Made by a program: the position numbers and the translations under genes. This document shows, piece by piece, positions 8,705 through 18,393 of a stretch of 64,000 bases of DNA. This stretch comes from Oscillibacter ruminantium GH1 (lineage in GTDB: Bacteria > Bacillota > Clostridia > Oscillospirales > Oscillospiraceae). The notes below the pieces were generated by a model. It was given only the letters and a program-made list of their open reading frames with translations, did no database searches and had not been told where the DNA came from. The stretch lies in NCBI RefSeq assembly GCF_000307265.1, contig NZ_DF158897.1:1-64000 (forward strand), given 5' to 3'. Every line of letters starts with the position of its first letter. The first letter of the stretch is position 1.

Positions 8705-10996
8705 TTGAAAACGGGCCTTGTCACCTTTTTTCACATCCATCACTACGGCGCGGTTTTGCAGGCTTGCGCCACGCAGCAAGCCGTGGAGCAGTTGGGAAGC
8801 GAATGTGAGATTTTCAATTACTATGTAAATCAGAATAATGACCTGTTCCGCAAGCCCACCGGTCTTGGCTCCGCCGTGGCGGACGCACACACGGCGCTCC
8901 ACTATCGCGCCATGAAGGAGCGGTACGATCGGTTTGAGGACTTTGCTGCCAGCCACCTGCGCATTTCGCAGCGGCGGTACGCCAGCTTTGAAGAGTTGAA
9001 AGGCGCTCCCCCCTGCGACGTGTATCTCTCCGGCAGCGACCAGATCTGGAACCCGAAAATTTTTCCGGACGGGCACTTTGACCCGGCATTTTTCAGCCGG
9101 TTTACGGCGGGGCGGAAAATTGCCTACGCCCCCTCCTTTGGCATCCCCCACATTCCGGACGGGATGGAGGAGGAGCTGAAGAACTATCTGGACGGCTTCT
9201 CTCATCTCTCCGCGCGGGAGGCCAGAGGACAGGCTATCATTCAGGAGATCAGCGGGCGGGAGGCCCCCGTGGTGCTGGACCCCACGCTACTTTTGCGTCA
9301 GGAAGACTGGGGCAAATTCGCGGCGGAGCCGGAGCAGTCCGGGGGTTATATCCTCTGTTACTGCATCAGCAAGCCCGGCGCGCTGGAGCCGTATATCCGC
9401 CGCCTGCAGGAGGAAACCGGCCTTCCCGTGGTGCAGCTTTGCGGCATCCGCCAGAAGGTTCATCCCAAGGCGGACTGCGTGTTTTCCGCCGGCCCTGCGG
9501 AATTTTTGGGTCTGTTCCGCCGCGCGGCCTATGTCTGCACGAATTCCTTCCACGGAACGGTTTTCTCCCTGCAATTCCAAAAGCCGTTTTTCACCGCCGC
9601 CTCCCCCGCTGAAATGGCGGCGCCGGAGCAGTCCCGCATATACAGCCTTTTAAATCGGCTGGGCCTTGCAAACCGCATCATCGGCAAGGGCGACGCTGCT
9701 GGGCTGCTGGACAAAATTGATTGGCCCGCCGTCACGGAGCGGCTGGAACGGGAGCGGCGGAAATCTTTGGATTATCTGCGCGCCGCTCTCTTTGACAAAT
9801 CGGTTTCCGCCGCGCCGGAATCGGCAGAGGAATCGGGCCTTCCGGAGCTTGCCTCCCACGCAGCCTGCACCGGCTGCACCGCCTGCGCCGCCGTGTGTCC
9901 CAAGGACGCCATCTCCATGGAGCGGGACAAAGAGGGCTTTTCCTATCCGGTGATTCAGCCCGAAAAGTGCATCCACTGCGGACGCTGTGTTTCCGTTTGT
10001 CCCGCCCTGCACCAGCGGGAAAGCCGTCCCCTTCCCGCGGTCTTCGCCGCTTGGAACAAGGACGATACCATCCGCAGAGACTCCACCTCCGGTGGCCTTT
10101 TCTCCCTTCTGGCACAGGACACGCTGGAGAGCGGCGGCGTGGTCTTCGGCGCGGCGCTGGACAGCAAGCTGCACCTGCGGCACATCGCCTGCTTTGAGTT
10201 GGAGGACCTGCGGCATCTGCGCGGCGCGAAATATGTGCAGAGCGATCTGAACGGCGTCTTCCGGGAGATTCGGGAATTGCTGAAATCCCGCCCCGTTCTC
10301 TTCTCCGGCACCTCTTGTCAGGTGGACGGGCTGTATCATTTCTTGGGCTTCCGCCCGGAGAACCTCACCACCTGCGATCTGGTGTGTCAGGGCGTGCCCT
10401 CCCCCGGAGTCTGGGAGGAGATGGTACGCTCCATTGAGAGCCACAAGCGCCGTTCCCTTCAAACGGTGCGTTTTCGCAACAAGGTCACCGGCTGGAAGGA
10501 CAGTCACTTTACACTTCTTTATAAGGACGGGTCGGTGGACTCTGCGCCTCTGTTTCAATCGGAGTGGGGACGGGCGTTTGGCCGGGCGCTGTTTTTGCGG
10601 CCCTGCTGCTATCGCTGTCCGTATACCTCCATGTCCCGGGTGGGCGATTTCACGCTGGGGGATTTCTGGGGCCTTCGGCCTGATGAACTGCCGGAGCAGC
10701 AGGAACGGGGCGTCTCCCTCCTGATGGTAAACACGCCTCACGGAAGTCATGTTTTCGACCGTCTCCCCTTGGCGCGTCAATCCTTCCCGCCGGAGCGGGC
10801 CATTGCGGGAAATCCCCGGCTGGCCTCTCCCATCACTCCTCCGCCGGACCGGGCCGCGTTTTTTGCAAGCTACGCGCTGGAGCCGTTTGACGAGGTGCGG
10901 AAAAAGTTCCTTCACCTCCCCTCTCTTCCGGTGCGAATTGCCTCCAAGGCGCTCAGCCCGGAGGCAAAGGCGAAAATCAAAGCAAAGCTGAAATAA
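8705..10996 (+). CDS. Fusion: polysaccharide pyruvyl transferase plus FrhB-type ferredoxin/flavoprotein
   Basis: A 763-residue protein. Residues 1-360 resemble polysaccharide pyruvyl transferase (GLVTFFHIHHYGAVLQA start, SGSDQIWNP, CTNSFHGTVFSL). Two [4Fe-4S] ferredoxin motifs follow: CTGCTACAAVCP near 388 and CIHCGRCVSVCP near 422. The rest (about 440-763) matches the coenzyme F420 hydrogenase/dehydrogenase beta-subunit family, with TSGGLFS, FSGTSCQVDGL and RVGDFTLGDFWG. The TTG start has AAGGAGG in place. In many genomes these are two adjacent genes in glycan clusters; here they are one protein with no glycosyltransferase neighbours. The substrate is unknown. Confidence 0.88.
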   Translation: MKTGLVTFFHIHHYGAVLQACATQQAVEQLGSECEIFNYYVNQNNDLFRKPTGLGSAVADAHTALHYRAMKERYDRFEDFAASHLRISQRRYASFEELKGAPPCDVYLSGSDQIWNPKIFPDGHFDPAFFSRFTAGRKIAYAPSFGIPHIPDGMEEELKNYLDGFSHLSAREARGQAIIQEISGREAPVVLDPTLLLRQEDWGKFAAEPEQSGGYILCYCISKPGALEPYIRRLQEETGLPVVQLCGIRQKVHPKADCVFSAGPAEFLGLFRRAAYVCTNSFHGTVFSLQFQKPFFTAASPAEMAAPEQSRIYSLLNRLGLANRIIGKGDAAGLLDKIDWPAVTERLERERRKSLDYLRAALFDKSVSAAPESAEESGLPELASHAACTGCTACAAVCPKDAISMERDKEGFSYPVIQPEKCIHCGRCVSVCPALHQRESRPLPAVFAAWNKDDTIRRDSTSGGLFSLLAQDTLESGGVVFGAALDSKLHLRHIACFELEDLRHLRGAKYVQSDLNGVFREIRELLKSRPVLFSGTSCQVDGLYHFLGFRPENLTTCDLVCQGVPSPGVWEEMVRSIESHKRRSLQTVRFRNKVTGWKDSHFTLLYKDGSVDSAPLFQSEWGRAFGRALFLRPCCYRCPYTSMSRVGDFTLGDFWGLRPDELPEQQERGVSLLMVNTPHGSHVFDRLPLARQSFPPERAIAGNPRLASPITPPPDRAAFFASYALEPFDEVRKKFLHLPSLPVRIASKALSPEAKAKIKAKLK

Positions 10997-11067
10997 AACG
11001 GCACGGTATCCACACGAATGTACGGCGGCAGAATTTGCGACATTCTTGCTTCTATAAAACAGATGAA

Positions 11068-11105
11068 GAGCCTCGGCGCACCATTTTTCAGGTGCGCCGA
11101 GGCTC
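11068..11105 (+). terminator. Strong terminator between convergent genes
   Basis: A perfect 15-bp stem (11068-11082 with 11091-11105) around an eight-base loop is followed by five T on the plus strand. It ends the fusion gene transcript. Confidence 0.92.
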
Positions 11106-11162
11106 TTTTTGCAATTCTTTCAGACGTAACCGCCTCTTTCCGGCGGATTTCTACGTCTGTCC

Positions 11163-11681
11163 TTACTCTCTCAGACTCATGCCCGCGGTGCGCATCACCT
11201 GCTCCACCTGACAGGCCGTGGCGTCCTCGCCCTCCTGACTGGCAACGATCACGTCGGCATATTTCGCGTACATCGACTCCCGCTGACGGTAAATCTCGCG
11301 GATGGTCATATCCCGCGGCGCAGCAATTCCCCGATCCCACAAATCCTCCGGCATCCGGCCCTCGATCTCCCGCAGGGGCGTTTCCAGCCAGACGGCGACA
11401 CCGTTTTTCCGTAGATGATCCATTGCTCCGCCGGAGAGCACCATGCTGCCGCCGGTGGCGATTACCGTGTCATGCAGATCAAGGCTCTCGCCGATCTTGC
11501 CCTCCAGCACCACAAACTCGTCCACTCCCATTTCCAGCAGCAGCTCTTTCAGCGTCTTCCCCGTCCGCTCACGGATCACGTCGTCCACATCCAGAAATGT
11601 ATATCCCAGGCGTTCCGCCAGGGCCTTGCCCACGGCGCTCTTACCCGTACCCGGCATACCGATCAGAATCAGATTTTTCAC
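11163..11681 (-). CDS. aroK: Shikimate kinase
   Basis: A 172-residue protein of normal length for AroK, which phosphorylates shikimate in the chorismate pathway. It has the Walker A motif GMPGTGKSAVG near the N-terminus, DVDDVI for Mg/shikimate binding, and ATGGS in place of the usual ATGGG. The start is the GTG at 11681, with GAGGAGG just upstream; the longer frame lacks a site. No other aromatic-pathway genes are nearby. Confidence 0.85.
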   Translation of the reverse strand: MKNLILIGMPGTGKSAVGKALAERLGYTFLDVDDVIRERTGKTLKELLLEMGVDEFVVLEGKIGESLDLHDTVIATGGSMVLSGGAMDHLRKNGVAVWLETPLREIEGRMPEDLWDRGIAAPRDMTIREIYRQRESMYAKYADVIVASQEGEDATACQVEQVMRTAGMSLRE

Positions 11682-11906
11682 AAGTTCCTCCTCAAAATGC
11701 TTCGTTGGACTATCAAATATCTCTAACGGCAGATCGCCGCATCCTTCCGCATCGACCAAGGAATTGCGGATCAGCCAACATTCGACAGGAGTCATTATAA
11801 TTGTTTCGCGGACAAATGTCCACCAGTAATTTACACAAAAATGCCGCGCCGCCACAGCAGACAATCCGCACAGGAACACAGCGGGGAATTCTGTGGATTT
11901 TGTCAG
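11682..11906. other. Divergent upstream region of aroK and the GntR regulator
   Basis: Together with the promoter-operator that follows, this forms a 321-bp gene-free stretch between two divergent genes. I see no gene or structured RNA in this part. Confidence 0.4.
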
Positions 11907-11961
11907 TTGCAGGCGGTTAAAAATACAGATATAATAGGTATGACCTTTAAGGTATTACCTA
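11907..11961 (+). promoter_or_regulatory. Promoter and palindromic operator of the GntR gene
   Basis: TTGCAG (11907-11912) and TATAAT (11930-11935) are spaced by 17 bases. Overlapping the -10 and likely +1 is an inverted repeat, TAGGTATGACCT (11935-11946), TTA, then AGGTATTACCTA (11950-11961), with two mismatches in twelve. The placement suggests autorepression by the GntR protein encoded 42 bases downstream. Confidence 0.7.
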
Positions 11962-12002
11962 TAAAAATAGCAGTTATCAAATTTGATTATGAGGTGAGCA
12001 AT

Positions 12003-12728
12003 ATGAGCAGTCAGGTTCCACAATCCCGCACCATCCGCACCCAGCTGCTGATTGCCATGCGGGAGGGGGCCTACTCCGACTGCGAACGCCTGCCCCGCGA
12101 AAGCGTTCTGGCAGAAAAGATGGGCATCAGCCGCACGCAGCTGCGAGACATTCTGGCGTCTTTGGAACGGGAGGGCTTTATTACCCGCCGCCACGGAGTG
12201 GGCACGATTATCAACCGGCATGTGCTGTGCGTTCAAACGCGCATGGACATTGAGCTGGAATTTTTGGATATGATTGCCCAAAGCGGCCACAAGGCGGCAG
12301 TGGCCTTTGTCCGGGTATCCGACGGCGAGGCGGACGAGAAGATCGCCCGCCAGCTGCAACTCACCGTAGGCACGCCCATCATCCGCATTTCCCGGCTCTG
12401 CACTGCCGACGGAAAGCCCGCCATCTACTGCGAGGACATTGTGGAAAAGGCACTGGCAAAGGCAGATTACTCCATCAAGGACTTCAAACTCCCCATTTTC
12501 CACTTTTTGCGCCAGTTCTGCGGCGTGGTTCCTTACATGGATTTGACGGATGTGCGCCCGGCGGCGGCCGACCCCAACTTGGCGGAAATCTTCTCCATTC
12601 CCATCGGCACGCCGCTTTTGAATATGGACGAGGTGGATTTCGATATCGACGGAAAACCGGTCTTTTGTTCCAACGAGTATTTCATCGACGGCATTTTCAA
12701 TCTGACCGTCATGCGCAAAAAACTCTGA
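12003..12728 (+). CDS. GntR-family transcriptional regulator with UTRA ligand domain
   Basis: A 241-residue regulator with an N-terminal winged helix (LPRESVLAEKMGISRTQLRDILASL, about 30-55) and a C-terminal UTRA ligand-binding domain (about 85-240). The ATG at 12003 follows GAGGTGA. It lies 71 bp upstream of purE, in the same direction, with no terminator between, so it may be the first gene of the purine operon. UTRA regulators usually bind sugars, amino acids or related small molecules; a purine-pathway ligand is a guess from position. Confidence 0.9.
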   Translation: MSSQVPQSRTIRTQLLIAMREGAYSDCERLPRESVLAEKMGISRTQLRDILASLEREGFITRRHGVGTIINRHVLCVQTRMDIELEFLDMIAQSGHKAAVAFVRVSDGEADEKIARQLQLTVGTPIIRISRLCTADGKPAIYCEDIVEKALAKADYSIKDFKLPIFHFLRQFCGVVPYMDLTDVRPAAADPNLAEIFSIPIGTPLLNMDEVDFDIDGKPVFCSNEYFIDGIFNLTVMRKKL

Positions 12729-12799
12729 GAAATTCACCCGCAAAGCAGTATCCAATCCAACCTTGCGGCCCAGCCGCATGACAAAAGAGGAGAACGAAT

Positions 12800-13297
12800 A
12801 TGAAAAAAGTTGCCGTCATTATGGGCAGCGACAGCGACTGGCCCGTGGTCAAAGGAGCCTGCCAGCAGTTGGAGGGCTTTTCCATCCCCTATGAGGCTCA
12901 CATTCTCAGCGCCCACCGCACCCCGGCACAGGCGGCGGAGTTTGCCAAAAACGCCCGGGCGCAGGGCTTCGGCGCAATCATCTGCGCCGCAGGCATGGCC
13001 GCCCATCTGGCGGGCGCCTTTGCAGGCAACTGTACGCTGCCGGTGATCGGCATTCCCATGAGGGGCGGGGCCATGGACGGGCTGGACGCTCTGCTCGCCA
13101 CCGTTCAGATGCCCAGCGGCATTCCGGTGGCCACCGTGGCCATCAACGGCGCAAAAAACGCCGCCGTTCTGGCGGCACAGATTCTGGCAGTCGCGGACGA
13201 AGACCTTGCCGCCAAGCTGGACGCGGCCCGCACCGCCATGGCGGCGCAGATTGCGGAAAAAGAGAAGGCACTGCAAGCCGAATTGGGAAACATTTAA
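12800..13297 (+). CDS. purE: N5-carboxyaminoimidazole ribonucleotide mutase / AIR carboxylase
   Basis: A 165-residue PurE that converts (carboxy)AIR to CAIR. It shows the family start VAVIMGSDSDWPVV, the AHRTP motif and AAGMAAHLAG. The ATG follows AGAGGAG. No purK is present in the operon, so a class II PurE acting directly with CO2 is possible, but I cannot settle the class from sequence by eye. First enzyme gene of the purine operon. Confidence 0.96.
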   Translation: MKKVAVIMGSDSDWPVVKGACQQLEGFSIPYEAHILSAHRTPAQAAEFAKNARAQGFGAIICAAGMAAHLAGAFAGNCTLPVIGIPMRGGAMDGLDALLATVQMPSGIPVATVAINGAKNAAVLAAQILAVADEDLAAKLDAARTAMAAQIAEKEKALQAELGNI

Positions 13298-13347
13298 GCA
13301 GCAGATCGGTTCTTTATAAAATCAAAAAATATTTTTTGGAGGAACGC

Positions 13348-14070
13348 ATGATGGAAAAGCTGGAACAGATTTATGAGGGCAAGGCCAAAAAGGTGTTCAA
13401 GACCACCGATCCCGAGCGCTATATCGTGGACTATAAGGACGACGCCACCGCCTTCAACGGCGCAAAAAAGGGCACCATCGTGGGCAAGGGCGTGATCAAC
13501 AACCAGATGACGAACTTCTTCATGCAGCGCATGGAGGCGGCGGGCATCCCCACTCACTTCGTGCAGGAGTTGAGCGAACGGGAGACACTGGTGAAAAAGG
13601 TTTCCATTGTTCCTCTGGAGGTCATCATCCGCAACATCTCCGCCGGTTCTTTCGCCAAACGGTACGGCGTGGAGGAAGGCATCGTGTTCGACGCGCCCAC
13701 CATCGAGTTCTCCTATAAGAGCGATCCGCTGGACGATCCCCTGCTGAACGAGTATCACGCGCTGGCGCTGAAACTGGCAACCAAAGAGGAGATTGAGACG
13801 ATCAAGAAGTATGCCTTCGCCGTCAACGATGTTCTCAAAGCCTTTTGGGCCGAATGCGGCGTAACGCTGGTGGACTTCAAGCTGGAATTTGGCAAAATTT
13901 CGGACGGGTCCATTGTTCTGGCAGACGAGATCAGCCCCGATACCTGCCGTCTGTGGGACAGCAAGACCCACGAAAAGCTGGACAAGGACCGGTTCCGCCG
14001 GGACATGGGCGGCGTGGAAGATGCGTATGCCGAGGTCATGAAGAGAATGAAGGCCCATGACGCAAACTGA
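13348..14070 (+). CDS. purC: SAICAR synthetase
   Basis: A 240-residue PurC that joins CAIR and aspartate using ATP. Typical segments are EQIYEGKAKKVF at the N-terminus, SAGSFAKRYGVEEG, and ADEISPDTCRLWD. The ATG at 13348 is chosen because TTGGAGG lies just upstream; a TTG at 13336 is in frame. Its 3' end overlaps purF by 14 bases. Confidence 0.97.
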   Translation: MMEKLEQIYEGKAKKVFKTTDPERYIVDYKDDATAFNGAKKGTIVGKGVINNQMTNFFMQRMEAAGIPTHFVQELSERETLVKKVSIVPLEVIIRNISAGSFAKRYGVEEGIVFDAPTIEFSYKSDPLDDPLLNEYHALALKLATKEEIETIKKYAFAVNDVLKAFWAECGVTLVDFKLEFGKISDGSIVLADEISPDTCRLWDSKTHEKLDKDRFRRDMGGVEDAYAEVMKRMKAHDAN

Positions 14071-15577
14071 GAATATGATTTTCCCGGAGCGCCGCTCCGG
14101 CGCGACCGAAAGCGGCGTATTGGGGATTGATATCCCCGAACGCCATCTCCACGAGGAGTGCGGCGTATTCGGCGTATTTTGTAAAGAGCCCCGGGATGTG
14201 GCCTCTCTCAGCTACTACGCGCTGTACGCCTTACAGCACCGGGGACAGGAGAGCTGCGGCATTGTGGTGAACGACGACGGGGTGTTCTCCTCCTATCGGG
14301 ACGTAGGACTGGTGGGCGACGTGTTCACGCCGGAGCGTCTCTCGCCGCTGGGACAGGGCAACATTACCGTAGGCCATGTGCGGTACGGCACCACCGGCTG
14401 CGACAACAAGCGCAATGTTCAGCCCATTCTGGTCAATCACCATAAGGGCCGCATGGCTCTGGCTCACAACGGCAATCTCACCAACGCCCACGAACTGCGC
14501 GAGGAGCTGGAGTCTAAAGGCTCCATTTTTCAAACCACCTCCGACACGGAGGTCATCGCCTACATCCTCGTGCAGGAGCGGCTGCGCCAGCCCTCCATCG
14601 AGGAGGCGGTCTACACCGCCATGGACCGCATTGAGGGAGCTTACTCTCTGGTGCTTTCCTCCCCCAGTAAGCTCATCGCCGCCCGGGACCCCCACGGGTT
14701 CCGCCCGCTGTGCATGGGCAGACTGAAAAACGGGGACATCGTGTTCGCCTCGGAATCCTGCGCGCTGGACGCCATCGGCGCAAAGTTCGAGCGGGACATC
14801 CAGCCCGGCGAGATCGTGGTGGCGGACAAGCACGGCTTGCGCTCCGATACCCGCCGCTGCAACACCGCACCGCGAAAGCTATGCGTCTTCGAGTTCATCT
14901 ATTTCGCCCGGCCCGACTCTGTGATCGACGGCTCTTCCGTCCAAACCGCCCGGCAGCGGGCGGGGGCGTTTTTGGCGCTGGACCACCCCGTGCAGGCGGA
15001 CGTGGTGGTGGGCGTACCCGATTCGGGACTGGATGCGGCGCTGGGCTATGCCCGCCAGTCCGGCATCCCCTATGCGCAGGGCTTTATCAAGAACAAGTAC
15101 ATCGGCCGCACCTTCATCTCTCCCACGCAGGCCATGCGGGAGAGCGAGGTTAACATCAAACTCAATCCCATCCGCTCCGCCGTGGAGGGCAAGCGGGTGG
15201 TTCTGGTGGACGACTCCATTGTTCGGGGAACCACCTCCAAGCGAATCGTAAATCTGCTCCGCTCCGCTGGGGCAAAGGAAGTCCACATGCGCATTTCCGC
15301 GCCCCCCTTTGTGGCCCCCTGCTATTACGGGACGGACATCGACGACCCCAGCAAACTCATCGCCAACAACCACACCGTGGAGGAAATCGCGGCGCTGATT
15401 GGCGCGGACTCTCTGGGCTATCTCAGCCTTGCGGATGTGGAAAAGCTGGCGGATCAAACCGCGCCGGGCTTTTGTACCGGCTGCTTTGGCGGGGGGTACG
15501 CCACCAGCATCCCCACCGGGGGCAAGGATCGCTTTGAAAAAAAGATCAGTGAAAACGAGGAGGACAGCCATGCGTAG
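14057..15577 (+). CDS. purF: Amidophosphoribosyltransferase
   Basis: A 506-residue enzyme for the committed step of purine synthesis (PRPP to phosphoribosylamine). The N-terminal glutaminase Cys is in [12 protein letters not shown] after a ~30-residue leader that is probably removed. The PRPP-loop motif [14 protein letters not shown] is present, and C-terminal Cys residues (FCTGCFGGG) match the Fe-S-containing, B. subtilis-type class. It overlaps purC and abuts purM. Confidence 0.97.
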   Translation: MTQTENMIFPERRSGATESGVLGIDIPERHLHEECGVFGVFCKEPRDVASLSYYALYALQHRGQESCGIVVNDDGVFSSYRDVGLVGDVFTPERLSPLGQGNITVGHVRYGTTGCDNKRNVQPILVNHHKGRMALAHNGNLTNAHELREELESKGSIFQTTSDTEVIAYILVQERLRQPSIEEAVYTAMDRIEGAYSLVLSSPSKLIAARDPHGFRPLCMGRLKNGDIVFASESCALDAIGAKFERDIQPGEIVVADKHGLRSDTRRCNTAPRKLCVFEFIYFARPDSVIDGSSVQTARQRAGAFLALDHPVQADVVVGVPDSGLDAALGYARQSGIPYAQGFIKNKYIGRTFISPTQAMRESEVNIKLNPIRSAVEGKRVVLVDDSIVRGTTSKRIVNLLRSAGAKEVHMRISAPPFVAPCYYGTDIDDPSKLIANNHTVEEIAALIGADSLGYLSLADVEKLADQTAPGFCTGCFGGGYATSIPTGGKDRFEKKISENEEDSHA

Positions 15578-16604
15578 TTTTTCCGACAGCTACCGCGCCG
15601 CCGGCGTGGACATCGAGGCGGGATATCAGGGCGTGCAGCTGATGAAGCGGGACGTGGAACGCACGTTCATCCCCGGCGTTGTTTCGGACTTGGGCGGTTT
15701 TGGCGGTTTGTTCGCTCCGGCGCTTTCCGGCATGAAGGAGCCGGTGCTGGTTTCCGGCACCGACGGCGTGGGCACCAAGCTGCGCATCGCCCAGCTGCTG
15801 GACAAGCACGACACCGTGGGCATTGACTGTGTGGCCATGTGCGTGAACGATATCATTTGCTGCGGCGCAAAGCCCCTGTTCTTTTTAGATTACATCGCTA
15901 TCGGGAAAAACGATCCGAAAAAGGTGGCCGCCATCGTCTCCGGCGTGGCGGAGGGATGTGTGGAGTCCGGCTGCGCTCTCATCGGCGGCGAAACTGCCGA
16001 ACACCCCGGCATGATGGCTGCGGACGACTATGATCTGGCGGGCTTCTCCGTGGGTCTTGTGGACAAGCCGCAGATAATCGACCAGAAAAAGATGCAGGCC
16101 GGCGACGTGATTTTGGGTCTTCCCTCCTCTGGCATCCACTCCAACGGATATTCTCTGGTTCGGAAGATTTTTAACGTGGAGCACGCTAACCTGAACCTTT
16201 ATTCCAACGAACTTGGCGAGACTTTGGGCGAGGCCCTGCTGACTCCCACCAAGCTCTATGTCAAGCCTGTTCTGGCTGCGCTGGAGGCTGCTGAGATTCA
16301 TGGCGTGAGCCACATCACCGGCGGTGGATTTTTTGAGAACGTCCCCCGCTCCATTCCCGATGGGCTGTGCGCCAAAATCGAGAAAGCCAGCCTGAAAACG
16401 CCTCCCATTTTTAAAATGCTGGCTTCCATGGGCAGCGTCCCGGAGCACGATATGTTCAACACCTATAACATGGGCGTGGGCATGACGGTGATTGTCTCTA
16501 AGGAAACCGCAGGCGCGGCGCTGGACGCCCTCCATGCCAACCGCTGCGCCGCCTATCCCATTGGAGAGGTGATCTCCGGCGAGGAGAAGGTTTCCCTATG
16601 CTAA
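15570..16604 (+). CDS. purM: AIR synthetase
   Basis: A 344-residue PurM that closes the imidazole ring (FGAM to AIR). It has [31 protein letters not shown] and [17 protein letters not shown]. The start is the ATG at 15570, with GAGGAGG upstream, overlapping the purF stop. Its 3' end overlaps purN by seven bases. Confidence 0.97.
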   Translation: MRSFSDSYRAAGVDIEAGYQGVQLMKRDVERTFIPGVVSDLGGFGGLFAPALSGMKEPVLVSGTDGVGTKLRIAQLLDKHDTVGIDCVAMCVNDIICCGAKPLFFLDYIAIGKNDPKKVAAIVSGVAEGCVESGCALIGGETAEHPGMMAADDYDLAGFSVGLVDKPQIIDQKKMQAGDVILGLPSSGIHSNGYSLVRKIFNVEHANLNLYSNELGETLGEALLTPTKLYVKPVLAALEAAEIHGVSHITGGGFFENVPRSIPDGLCAKIEKASLKTPPIFKMLASMGSVPEHDMFNTYNMGVGMTVIVSKETAGAALDALHANRCAAYPIGEVISGEEKVSLC

Positions 16605-17212
16605 AACGCATCGCCGTGCTGGTCTCCGGCGGCGGAACGAATTTGGAGGCCCTGTTTGCCGCTCAGGAGAGCGGGCGCATCCCCCACGGGGAGATTGTTT
16701 TGGTCGTCTCCGGTACTGCCGGGGCCTATGCCGTGGAACGGGCGAAAAGTCACGGCGTTTCCGCCGTGACTCTGCCCCGGAAAGAGCTGGGTCAGACGGG
16801 GTTTGAAGAGGCCCTTTCCAACCAGCTGATGGACGCCCGCGTGGATCTGATCGTTCTGGCTGGATTTCTCTCCATCCTCTCTGCGGACTTTGTGTCTTCT
16901 TGGCCGGACCGCATTGTGAACATTCACCCCTCCCTCATTCCCGCGTTTTGCGGCAAGGGGTTTTACGGCCTTCATGTCCACGAGGCCGCGCTGGCCCGGG
17001 GCGTGAAGGTCACCGGGGCTACCGTCCATCTGGTGAATGAAATTCCAGACGGCGGACGCATCCTGCTGCAAAAGGCGGTGGAAATTCTCCCCGGCGACAC
17101 GGCGGAAACGCTCCAGCACCGGGTGATGGAACAGGCCGAATGGGTACTGCTGCCCCAAGCGGTGGAGCAGCTTTGCGAGCAACTCGCTCAGGAGGAAAGG
17201 AGAGACAGATGA
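16598..17212 (+). CDS. purN: GAR transformylase
   Basis: A 204-residue PurN that formylates GAR with 10-formyl-THF. The N-terminal [13 protein letters not shown], the catalytic-site [10 protein letters not shown], and [14 protein letters not shown] containing the conserved His are all present. It overlaps the next gene through ATGA. Confidence 0.96.
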   Translation: MLKRIAVLVSGGGTNLEALFAAQESGRIPHGEIVLVVSGTAGAYAVERAKSHGVSAVTLPRKELGQTGFEEALSNQLMDARVDLIVLAGFLSILSADFVSSWPDRIVNIHPSLIPAFCGKGFYGLHVHEAALARGVKVTGATVHLVNEIPDGGRILLQKAVEILPGDTAETLQHRVMEQAEWVLLPQAVEQLCEQLAQEERRDR

Positions 17213-18387
17213 ACGAACTGGAACTGAAATACGGCTGCAACCCCAACCAAAAGCCGTCCCGCATTTATCTGAAAGGCGGCGGGGACTTGCCCATTACCGT
17301 TCTGAACGGCAAGCCGGGCTATATCAACTTTCTGGACGCGTTGAACTCCTGGCAGCTGGTAAAAGAGCTGAAAGCCGCCACGGGACTTCCGTCCGCCGCC
17401 AGCTTCAAGCATGTCTCCCCTGCCGGAGCCGCCGTGGGAAAGCCCCTTGGCGATGTGGAGCGGCAGATGTATTTTGTAGACGCTGAGGCGGAACTGACGC
17501 CCCTTGCCTGCGCGTATATCCGTGCCCGGGGCGCGGACCGCCTCAGTTCCTATGGCGATTGGGCGGCTCTGTCCGACGTGTGCGACGGGGCCACCGCGAG
17601 CTATCTCAAATATGAAGTGAGCGATGGTGTGATCGCCCCCGGCTACACCCCCGAGGCGCTGGAAATTCTGAAACGCAAGAAAAAGGGCAGCTACAACATC
17701 GTGCAGATCGACCCGAATTATGTCCCCGCAGCGCAGGAATATAAGGACGTATTCGGTATCACATTTGAACAAGGGCGAAATAACTTCAAAATATCATTTG
17801 AACTTTTGTCGAATATTGTCACAAATAATCGCGATCTTCCGGAATGTGCAAAGCTGGACATGCTGCTGGCCCTCATTACGCTGAAATACACCCAGTCCAA
17901 CTCCGTGTGCTATGTGAAGGACGGACAGGCCATCGGCATCGGCGCAGGCCAGCAAAGCCGCATCCACTGCACCCGGTTAGCCGGAAACAAGGCCGACAAC
18001 TGGGCCTTGCGGCAGCACCCCATGGTGCTGGCCCTGCCCTTTGTCGACGGCATCCGCCGTCCCGACCGGGACAACGCCATCGACATCTACCTCTCCGATG
18101 AGTACGAGGACATTTTGGCCGACGGGGTTTGGCAGAACACGTTTAAAATCCGTCCTGAGCCTCTAACGGCGGCGGAAAAGAAATTGTGGATTGCGGCTCA
18201 ATCCGGCGTCACCTGCGGGTCCGACGCGTTTTTCCCCTTTGGAGACAATGTGGAGCGCGCCCACAAATCCGGCGTGCAGTACATAGCGGAGCCGGGCGGT
18301 TCCATTCGGGACGATCATGTGATCGCCACGGCCGACAAGTATGGCATGGTGATGGCCTTTACAGGAATGCGGCTGTTCCACCACTAA
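17209..18387 (+). CDS. Stand-alone AICAR transformylase (PurH C-terminal-type)
   Basis: A 392-residue protein matching the AICAR formyltransferase half of PurH: LKYGCNPNQKPS at the N-terminus, SFKHVSPAGAA with the active-site Lys-His, AIGIGAGQQSR, DAFFPFGDN, and the C-terminal FTGMRLFHH. The MGS-like IMP cyclohydrolase half is absent. This split form is known in Clostridia, where a separate cyclohydrolase finishes IMP. No cyclohydrolase is in the window. The ATG at 17209 overlaps the purN stop. Confidence 0.93.
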   Translation: MNELELKYGCNPNQKPSRIYLKGGGDLPITVLNGKPGYINFLDALNSWQLVKELKAATGLPSAASFKHVSPAGAAVGKPLGDVERQMYFVDAEAELTPLACAYIRARGADRLSSYGDWAALSDVCDGATASYLKYEVSDGVIAPGYTPEALEILKRKKKGSYNIVQIDPNYVPAAQEYKDVFGITFEQGRNNFKISFELLSNIVTNNRDLPECAKLDMLLALITLKYTQSNSVCYVKDGQAIGIGAGQQSRIHCTRLAGNKADNWALRQHPMVLALPFVDGIRRPDRDNAIDIYLSDEYEDILADGVWQNTFKIRPEPLTAAEKKLWIAAQSGVTCGSDAFFPFGDNVERAHKSGVQYIAEPGGSIRDDHVIATADKYGMVMAFTGMRLFHH

Positions 18388-18393
18388 CTCGTC

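Noticed and set aside
12729..12799. Possible purine riboswitch before purE
   Set aside because: The short region lacks the conserved purine aptamer segments; only a six-base hairpin is seen.
15399..15569. Longer purM start inside purF
   Set aside because: The ATG at 15570 has GAGGAGG upstream and gives the normal family length.
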